Of a stretch of DNA of 8,957 nt, positions 4,203 through 8,957 are shown in pieces. The stretch covers positions 7,455 to 16,411 of the forward strand of contig PKUY01000224.1 of the NCBI GenBank assembly GCA_003131705.1. The letters run 5' to 3'. Numbering within the stretch: position 1 is the stretch's first letter; each line of letters begins with the position of its first letter. The notes beneath the pieces were generated by a model. It was not told where the DNA came from. It saw nothing but the letters and a program-made list of their open reading frames with translations, and did not search any database. Both the position numbers and the translations under genes were made by a program. The DNA is from Acidobacteriota bacterium. GTDB taxonomy: Bacteria > Acidobacteriota > Terriglobia > Acidiferrales > UBA7541.

Positions 4203-6472
4203 TAAGGCGTTAACCTGCGGGTCTTGATTTCCTGAAGATGTTCGCGCAAGCGTTCGAACACCTCGTTGCCTTGACCCTGGGCAATCTCGCGGCTGACTTC
4301 GTCCAGCGCGAAGTGGATGATGTCGTGGTGGTGGATTTCCTCGTCCGGTAGATGGTCGCTCAAATCGAGCCAAACCTTGTGCAAGATGTCGATTTCTTTT
4401 GGCGTCAACCGGGGTGCGTGCGGCCCCAGATAGAAAATCTGTTCGTGCCCGGAGGCCGTGAGTATTTCGAGCGAAACGCGGGGGCGCGGCTCGGGCATTC
4501 GCTCCCAGGCTATTCCAATTTCTCTTGCTTGCTCCGTGACCGCAACCTTCGACGAGCTCCCCGCCACTATGGTGCTGGATTGCAGATTGTCCGCCGTGCG
4601 CAGGATGCCTTCCCAGAGGTCGTTCGCGGCGGCAACCGCAAGCCGCACCGGTTTTCCTTCTTTTTCCGCAATTGCGAGCACCTTCGTAAAAAGCAATTGT
4701 TCGATGGTGCTGAAGAGCTGCTCCGGCGCAAGATCGTATTCGCCCGAGGCCGCCCGGCGCAGAATCCGCACGTGCAGCACGACGATTTCCGCCTCTCTTC
4801 GTCTCACTCGACGCAGCGCAGCCTCCAGTGGATAGAGCCCGTACTGCGTGCTGACGGGCACGAGAATGTTGCCCGGTTTGACTCCCACATTCTCGGGTGT
4901 CAGATCGGCCGCCTGAGCCAGATTGAATTGATCGAGCTCGACGTGTCCTTCGCCCCGTTTCCGCCGTGCGTTTTGTATTCTTTTTTCCGAGATTTCGAAT
5001 CCCGCAAAAAGCAAGCCGGAGAAAATGACTCCCGACACTGTGGCCGCTGGTTTGGTGAAGAGATTGATGATCGCGATCGACAGCAGCACCAACGTGATGA
5101 GCGCCACGCCGAGCGGAACCTCTTTTCCGCCGATCCGGAAATTCAACGGGACCTTGAATTCGCGCTCCTGTGGCTGCGTGTAACGCAACACCAGAACGGC
5201 GACGCCATTTAAAACGAAACTCCAAATCACGCCGAACGCGTACAGATTCGCCAGAATCGTTACGTCGCCGCGGCTGAAGAAAATCGTAACGATCTGAAGC
5301 CCCACGACCATGTTGATGATGCGGTGCGAAGTTCCGAATCGCGGATGCGGCTGCCGGAACCAGTCGGAAAGAACGCCGTCCTCGGAAACGCGGTTGAGCA
5401 CCCCGTTCGATCCCACGATTGCCGTGTTCACCGCGCCGGAAAGAATGAGCGTGCCGACGATAACGACGAAAATGTGGAAAGCCAGCCGCGCAATGAACGG
5501 CCCCTGGAGGCTCATCGCCAGCCCGCCGATCAGATTTTGGAAATACTGATGGCGCGTGCCGTCCGGAATGATCATCACTGCGAAAAAGGAAACCAGCGAC
5601 GTGAATACCATGCTGTAAATGAAAATTACAAAAGCCGCTTTTTTCAGGTTGCGCAGTTTCGGGTGTTCAATTTCGCGGTAAACCTGAGCGAGCGATTCGG
5701 CTCCGCTCATCGCCAGGACCGAGTGGCCCAAGCCGATCAGCACGGCCACTAAAGTGAACATTTGCGGGATGCGGCTGTTGGCCAGCCATCCGAGCGCGTG
5801 CTTGCTCATCACGATATTGTGCGGAACCGGCGCCGGAGGGAAATGCCCGCCGCGGGCGAGCAGCGTATATCCGCACCATGCGATCAGTGCGACCACCATC
5901 ACCGTGGTCAACTGCATGATCCACAATGCCTTCTCACTCGATTCGGAAATTCCCTTGATATTCTGCCACCAGAAATACAGCGTGGCCGCGATCGCAAAAA
6001 CCTCCGCCACGGTGCCGGGGTTGAGATGCGACTGCATGTGCCCATACGCGAGCAGTTCGTTCAGCAAGCCCGCCAGATATTGGCCGGCGGACACTCCGCT
6101 GATCGGGCCCGTCAGGATGTAGTCGAACATCAGCGCGGAAACGGAGAATTTTGCGAGCGCCCCGCCCATCGCTTCCTTCACCACGCGATAGACGCCACCG
6201 CGAACGAACATGCTGCAGCTCTCGATGTAGAGTTGCGAGACCGCGTAAGAAAGCAGCATTGTGGCCAAGATGAACCAGGGCGCGGACTTACCGATGAACT
6301 GCTCGGCTTCGCCTCCGGCGTAGTACGCGGAGGAGGCCAGGTCGTTCAATACAATCGCCGCCGCTCGCCAGTAGGAAATGAACGCCAGCATGGCCGTAGT
6401 GGCCACGAGAACTTTGGCGACGGGCCGGATCGAACCGGGTGTTGCCGAAGAACCCGAAGGATTAGATGCCAT
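4202..6472 (-). CDS. APC-superfamily amino acid permease with USP-like cytoplasmic tail
   Basis: From the ATG at 6472 the protein has 756 residues. The first ~495 hold about twelve hydrophobic segments in the pattern of the amino acid-polyamine-organocation superfamily: a small/glycine-rich TM1 region near 20-60, the YILTGPISGVSAGQYLAG segment near 118-136 typical of TM3, and GHSVLAMSGAESLAQVYREIEHP near 249-271, the conserved TM6 and following loop (compare the GxE(S/A) motif). Residues about 496-530 form a basic linker. From about 533, PGNILVPVSTQYG and, near 634, TIVAGSSS give the fold pattern of a universal stress protein (USP)-like nucleotide-binding domain. A final tail contains HHHD (714-717). 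The protein should import an amino acid or related amine across the inner membrane; the substrate cannot be told. An upstream ATG at 6541 adds 23 unremarkable residues. It has AGAAAGG only two bases away, and a TATAGT lies between the two starts, so I prefer 6472. Confidence 0.85.
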   Translation of the reverse strand: MASNPSGSSATPGSIRPVAKVLVATTAMLAFISYWRAAAIVLNDLASSAYYAGGEAEQFIGKSAPWFILATMLLSYAVSQLYIESCSMFVRGGVYRVVKEAMGGALAKFSVSALMFDYILTGPISGVSAGQYLAGLLNELLAYGHMQSHLNPGTVAEVFAIAATLYFWWQNIKGISESSEKALWIMQLTTVMVVALIAWCGYTLLARGGHFPPAPVPHNIVMSKHALGWLANSRIPQMFTLVAVLIGLGHSVLAMSGAESLAQVYREIEHPKLRNLKKAAFVIFIYSMVFTSLVSFFAVMIIPDGTRHQYFQNLIGGLAMSLQGPFIARLAFHIFVVIVGTLILSGAVNTAIVGSNGVLNRVSEDGVLSDWFRQPHPRFGTSHRIINMVVGLQIVTIFFSRGDVTILANLYAFGVIWSFVLNGVAVLVLRYTQPQEREFKVPLNFRIGGKEVPLGVALITLVLLSIAIINLFTKPAATVSGVIFSGLLFAGFEISEKRIQNARRKRGEGHVELDQFNLAQAADLTPENVGVKPGNILVPVSTQYGLYPLEAALRRVRRREAEIVVLHVRILRRAASGEYDLAPEQLFSTIEQLLFTKVLAIAEKEGKPVRLAVAAANDLWEGILRTADNLQSSTIVAGSSSKVAVTEQAREIGIAWERMPEPRPRVSLEILTASGHEQIFYLGPHAPRLTPKEIDILHKVWLDLSDHLPDEEIHHHDIIHFALDEVSREIAQGQGNEVFERLREHLQEIKTRRLTP

Positions 6473-6499
6473 AAGGATTTTGTAACAACGCGGAACGGA

Positions 6500-6505
6500 A
6501 CTATA
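6500..6505 (-). promoter_or_regulatory. Possible -10 element for the permease gene
   Basis: TATAGT on the minus strand (6505 to 6500) matches five of six -10 bases. It would start transcription near 6493, about 20 bases before the ATG at 6472. No good -35 is visible at the right distance. If real, it rules out the longer reading from 6541 for this transcript. Confidence 0.25.
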
Positions 6506-6662
6506 CGTTGAAACGCATCCAAAGGGAAGTTGCCGTTGCATAGCCTTTCTGAATGACTCTGATTACTTTCTTGAATCGTGGGGTGCGCCTGCGAATCTTT
6601 ACGTCTTAACGGCCTATCCTGACGCGAAACTGGCAGGCGAAGGCTAGCCTAAGCGGTTGTGG

Positions 6663-7040
6663 CTATCTCCGAGGGCGAAACTCCCGCGCGCAGGCGTCGC
6701 AGGGGCAAATTTCACGCAGGCAATCGAAACTGTAAATTCCCGTCGCGTGCGCGTCGGAGAATTCAATCCCGATTGCATAATTCCCAACCGCTTTCGCGGC
6801 CTTGGCGGTCACGCGGGGTTTGTACATCGGCAGAAGATCAGAGCTCTTGACGCCGGAGCTATCGGAACCCTTCTTCGCGCGCTCGTCATTGCAGGTCGCG
6901 CACGGGCAGTTGTCGCGCAAATAAGGAAAAGTGTAGCGGCTGGTATGCCCATCCGACCATGTGATGGCGACGCCTTCGCCCGACGAAACGTAGACTTTTA
7001 CGTCGGTCGGTTTCTTGCGCGTATCGATCGGTAGGGGCAT
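6663..7040 (-). CDS. DUF971 / GBBH-like N-terminal domain protein
   Basis: This 125-residue protein belongs to the DUF971 family, the stand-alone version of the N-terminal zinc-binding domain of gamma-butyrobetaine hydroxylase. Family features are ITWSDGHTSRYTFPYLRDNCPCATC (given here as positions 26-50, with Cys45, 47 and 50 and His32) and, near the C-terminus, GNYAIGIEFSDAHATGIYSF followed by LREICPCDAC (Cys112, 114, 117). The two halves are alike, which suggests an internal duplication. No signal peptide or membrane segment is present, so it is cytoplasmic. Stand-alone members are often annotated near Fe-S or Mrp-type genes, but none is here. The biochemical role is not known. No Shine-Dalgarno precedes the ATG, and a -10 element lies so close that the mRNA may be almost leaderless. 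Confidence 0.85.
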   Translation of the reverse strand: MPLPIDTRKKPTDVKVYVSSGEGVAITWSDGHTSRYTFPYLRDNCPCATCNDERAKKGSDSSGVKSSDLLPMYKPRVTAKAAKAVGNYAIGIEFSDAHATGIYSFDCLREICPCDACAREFRPRR

Positions 7041-7049
7041 GGCATTTCT

Positions 7050-7058
7050 ATTCTAGCA
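7050..7058 (-). promoter_or_regulatory. Extended -10 promoter of the DUF971 gene
   Basis: The minus strand reads TGCTAGAAT (7058 to 7050): TGN plus a five-of-six -10 hexamer. Transcription would start near 7043, only about three bases before the ATG at 7040. No recognisable -35 is present, as is common for extended -10 promoters. The missing Shine-Dalgarno fits a leaderless transcript. Confidence 0.4.
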
Positions 7059-7103
7059 GAGCGAGCGCCGTTCCTTCGCGTGTGCGGATAGGGGGACCGC
7101 CTC

Positions 7104-7117
7104 TTTCAGAACTGAAA
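7104..7117. promoter_or_regulatory. Dyad in the DUF971/EVE divergent region (candidate operator)
   Basis: TTTCAG-AA-CTGAAA is a perfect 6-bp inverted repeat with a two-base centre. It lies between the two candidate -10 elements of the divergent genes, roughly 50 bases from each. It could bind a dimeric regulator acting on both. I cannot match it to a known regulator. Confidence 0.25.
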
Positions 7118-7148
7118 TTCCATTTCGTGCCGGCAATCCGGTCGAGTG

Positions 7149-7154
7149 TAGAAT
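7149..7154 (+). promoter_or_regulatory. Possible -10 element of the EVE-domain gene
   Basis: TAGAAT matches five of six -10 bases. It predicts a start near 7161 and a leader of about 27 bases containing GAGG, a weak ribosome binding site, seven bases before the ATG. No good -35 is seen. Confidence 0.35.
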
Positions 7155-7187
7155 GGTGCGGCGTTCAACATTAAAACGAGGCGTGTT

Positions 7188-7574
7188 ATGCCCACCGACT
7201 ATCTGCTTAAAACCGAGGCCACCGCATATTCTTTTGAAGATCTTCAGCGCGATGGTATTATCGTGTGGGACGGCGTGTCGAATCCTGCCGCTGTAAAAAA
7301 TCTGCGAGAGATGCAGCCGGGGACAAGACTCGTGATTTACGAAACGGGAGATCGCAAGAACGCGGTAGGAACAGCTTCAGTGGTTTCGGTAGATGCTTCG
7401 AACCCGAGAAATCCTGTGGTGAAAATCAAAGCCGGGAAAACACTCCGGAAACCGATCACTCTCGCGGAAATCAAAGCCAACAAACTTTTTGCGGACTCAC
7501 CGCTCGTCCGTCAGGGAAGACTCTCCGTCGTCCCGCTCACCGCTGCCCAGTACAAATTCCTGACCGGCGACTAG
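7188..7574 (+). CDS. EVE-domain protein
   Basis: This 128-residue protein is essentially one EVE domain, the PUA-like fold that binds modified bases in nucleic acids (relatives include human THYN1 and the YTH domain). The start YLLKTEATAYSFEDLQRDG (5-23) corresponds to the family's Y-x-L-K-x-E-P...YS...L, although the usual Pro after Glu10 is Ala here. VWDGVSNPAAVKNLREMQPGTRLVIY (26-51) matches the conserved W-D-G-V-R-N...LR-M-x-G-D core, with Ser31 in place of the common Arg. GTASVV and, near the end, SPLVRQGRLSVVPL (104-117) match the final motif. At 128 residues it is shorter than the ~150 of many members, lacking part of the loop after the third strand. It is cytoplasmic and soluble. EVE proteins sometimes accompany DNA-modification defence systems, but no such gene is present here. 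Its stop codon overlaps that of the convergent ABC gene. Confidence 0.88.
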   Translation: MPTDYLLKTEATAYSFEDLQRDGIIVWDGVSNPAAVKNLREMQPGTRLVIYETGDRKNAVGTASVVSVDASNPRNPVVKIKAGKTLRKPITLAEIKANKLFADSPLVRQGRLSVVPLTAAQYKFLTGD

Positions 7575-8248
7575 CCGCGCCGAACGGGCTCAACAATGTG
7601 CGCAATGCGCCCGTGCGCGAGGTCAATTCGGCGGTCAGCCAACTGCCCGATCGAAGGCGCGTGCGTCACCATCAGGATTGTGTGCCCCTCCGAGTGCAGC
7701 TCGCCCAGCAGGCGCAGAACTATCTTTTCATTCGCTTCGTCGAGATTTCCCGTCGGCTCGTCCGCGAGGATGAGCGTCGGATGATAGATCAACGCGCGGG
7801 CCACGGCCACTCGTTGCTGCTCTCCGCCCGATAATTGGCCCGGCAGATGCTCGATGCGGTCCGCCAGCCCCACGCGTTCAAGCGCCTGGCGAGCCTCGGG
7901 TTCATTTGTCGTGCTGTGAAAATATTGCGCGAGCATCACGTTTTCGACCGCAGTCAGATACGGCACCAGATGGAACTGCTGGAAGATGAAGCCAATCTTC
8001 TGTGCGCGAAATTTCGCTAGACCGCTTTCATCCAGCCGCGCGACGTCTGTGCCGCCCACTAACGCCTTTCCCGATGTGGGCGTGTCCAGCCCGCCGAGAA
8101 TATTGATGAGCGTGGTCTTGCCCGAGCCGGAAGGTCCCATGATGGCGATCCATTCGCCTGCTTCCACGGAGAACGACACGCCATCAAGCGCGCGCACGTT
8201 TCCAAACTCTTTCCGAAGGTTTTCGATTTGGACCAGGGCCGGGGTCAT
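7571..8248 (-). CDS. ABC transporter ATP-binding protein (LolD/MacB class)
   Basis: This 225-residue subunit powers the adjacent FtsX-like permease by ATP hydrolysis on the cytoplasmic face of the inner membrane. Every functional motif is present: Walker A GPSGSGKT (38-45), Q-loop Gln90, signature LSGGEQQ (139-145), Walker B LILADEP (159-165) with catalytic Glu164, D-loop GNLD (167-170) and H-loop His196. The sequence between Walker A and signature (GFIFQQFHLVPYLTAVENV) is typical of the MacB/LolD/FtsE branch, whose members do not translocate substrate through a classical pore but drive extra-cytoplasmic movement. The permease gene is 44 bases upstream on the same strand, so the two are co-transcribed. 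No strong Shine-Dalgarno precedes the ATG, which may depend on translation of the upstream gene. I cannot tell which member of the class it is. Confidence 0.95.
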   Translation of the reverse strand: MTPALVQIENLRKEFGNVRALDGVSFSVEAGEWIAIMGPSGSGKTTLINILGGLDTPTSGKALVGGTDVARLDESGLAKFRAQKIGFIFQQFHLVPYLTAVENVMLAQYFHSTTNEPEARQALERVGLADRIEHLPGQLSGGEQQRVAVARALIYHPTLILADEPTGNLDEANEKIVLRLLGELHSEGHTILMVTHAPSIGQLADRRIDLAHGRIAHIVEPVRRG

Positions 8249-8292
8249 GTGCTTTTAGGTGTCCGCGGCTTCAGCGCGGAAAGGCAAACTCG

Positions 8293-8957
8293 TTATTCTC
8301 CTCGCAGAATCACTGCAGGTTTCACTTTTCCCAGCATCCGCAGCGGTAACGCACCCGCCAGCGCGACTGCCACCATCATCGCAATTGTCAGCGGGAAAAT
8401 TTCCCAGCGCGGTGTGATGGACGTTCCAAAAACTCGCTGGCCCATCCAGTGCGCCAGCGCCACGCCGGCAATGCAGCCAACTAATCCGCCCGCTGCGCCA
8501 AGTACGCCGACTTCGGCCAGAAACAACCCCACAATCAGCGTGATCGATCCGCCGAGCGCCTTCATCAGCCCAACGTCCTTGCGCCGCTCCATTGCGAGGG
8601 CTGCCATAGTCGCAAGCACGCACAGCGCAGTCAACACCAGAATCAGCGCCACCATCGACACGATCAACAGTCGCGTCCTCTTCAGCAGATTGCCCTCGGC
8701 GTCCGTCATCTGCCGGATTGGCCGCACGTCATAGCCGGGAAGGGAACTCGCCAGTCGCGCCGCGTAGTCAGAAAGGCCGTTCGATGTCCCGCTCACGCTC
8801 AGCTGCACAAGAGCGATTTCACCCGGCAGCCCGGCGAGCTGCTGCGCTATCGGCAGATTCACGAAAATTTGATTATCCTCGGCGCCTCCGGAGTCGATCA
8901 CGCCGGCTACCGTCAATTGCGCGTTTTGCCCCAGATATTTCAGTGCGATTTGACCGC
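8293..8957 (-). CDS. FtsX-like ABC transporter permease (5' end outside window)
   Basis: The frame stays open to the window edge, so the start of the gene is missing; about 220 C-terminal residues are visible. The first ~90 belong to the periplasmic (MacB-type core) domain, including the piece GVIDSGGAEDNQIFV. The rest is the FtsX domain: a helix in RLLIVSMVALILVLTALCV, the cytoplasmic coupling motif ERRKDVGLMKALGGS, a long hydrophobic segment (GLFLAEVGVLGAAGGLVGC), a further helix, and the C-terminal PAVILRGE, the usual ending of this family. It pairs with the ATPase encoded downstream. The SGGAEDNQIFV segment resembles, from memory, permeases of clusters with FTR1/P19-type iron uptake, but without the missing upstream genes this is only a suggestion; lipoprotein release or other MacB-like export is equally possible. 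Confidence 0.9.
   Translation of the reverse strand, partial: GQIALKYLGQNAQLTVAGVIDSGGAEDNQIFVNLPIAQQLAGLPGEIALVQLSVSGTSNGLSDYAARLASSLPGYDVRPIRQMTDAEGNLLKRTRLLIVSMVALILVLTALCVLATMAALAMERRKDVGLMKALGGSITLIVGLFLAEVGVLGAAGGLVGCIAGVALAHWMGQRVFGTSITPRWEIFPLTIAMMVAVALAGALPLRMLGKVKPAVILRGE

Noticed and set aside
3913..4213. Short overlapping frames on both strands through the hairpin cluster (for example 3926-4213 plus, 3913-4167 minus).
   Set aside because: Open frames on both strands through strong palindromes are expected by symmetry. None has a convincing ribosome binding site or motif.
3954..5225. A 423-codon open frame on the minus strand overlapping the 3' half of the permease gene.
   Set aside because: It lies in another frame of a certain gene, its product is a low-information mix rich in Arg, Gly, Ala and His, and it has no motif. 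It is a by-product of the permease's codon pattern.
5762..6511. A 249-codon plus-strand frame opposite the N-terminal part of the permease, and a 286-codon one at 4352-5212.
   Set aside because: Both are antisense to a well-supported membrane protein and show only Arg/His/Gln-rich low-information sequence.
7188..7574. The EVE-domain protein as part of a defence island.
   Set aside because: EVE domains do occur with modification-dependent restriction, but no nuclease, methyltransferase or other defence gene is in the window.

Overview
The window looks like ordinary chromosomal DNA from a moderately GC-rich, Gram-negative-type (diderm) bacterium. It carries a lipoprotein with a clear lipobox, a secreted TlpA-type thioredoxin and a LolD/MacB-class ABC exporter. 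An Acidobacteriota origin is my best guess. It rests on gene style (a long APC permease with a soluble USP-like tail, an MscL ending in a zinc ribbon, a stand-alone DUF971 protein) and not on any phylogenetic marker, so it is an inference. There is no rRNA, tRNA, CRISPR array, transposase, phage gene or recognisable biosynthetic cluster.

Layout. 1-70: possible C-terminal scrap of an upstream gene. 90-686 (+): secreted TlpA/thioredoxin-fold protein. 750-1394 (-): glycine-zipper lipoprotein, convergent with the previous gene. 1555-2472 (-): thioredoxin reductase trxB, with a GTG start, a strong Shine-Dalgarno and a good extended -10 promoter. 2675-3034 (+): small four-helix membrane protein, divergent from trxB. 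3181-3618 (+): mechanosensitive channel mscL with a zinc-ribbon tail. 3619-4201: 583 bases without a convincing gene, holding a boxB/boxA-like arrangement, a doubtful 69-codon ORF and a cluster of hairpins led by a perfect 15-bp stem. 4202-6472 (-): APC-family permease with a USP-like cytoplasmic tail. 6663-7040 (-): DUF971 protein. 7188-7574 (+): EVE-domain protein, divergent from DUF971. 7571-8248 (-) and 8293-8957 (-, runs off the window): ATPase and FtsX-like permease of an ABC exporter.

How the genes relate. Only the ABC ATPase and permease are a clear functional unit. The permease lies upstream in the same transcript, 44 bases before the ATPase. The TlpA-like protein (periplasm) and TrxB (cytoplasm) both concern thiol redox chemistry, but they are not in one operon. 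MscL and the small membrane protein may be co-transcribed. DUF971 and the APC permease run in the same direction, with a gap of about 190 bases and possibly separate promoters.

The coding part is conventional and I found no clear new system in it. The stretch most worth a second look is 3619-4201, where structured RNA or a dispersed repeat is more likely than a protein.
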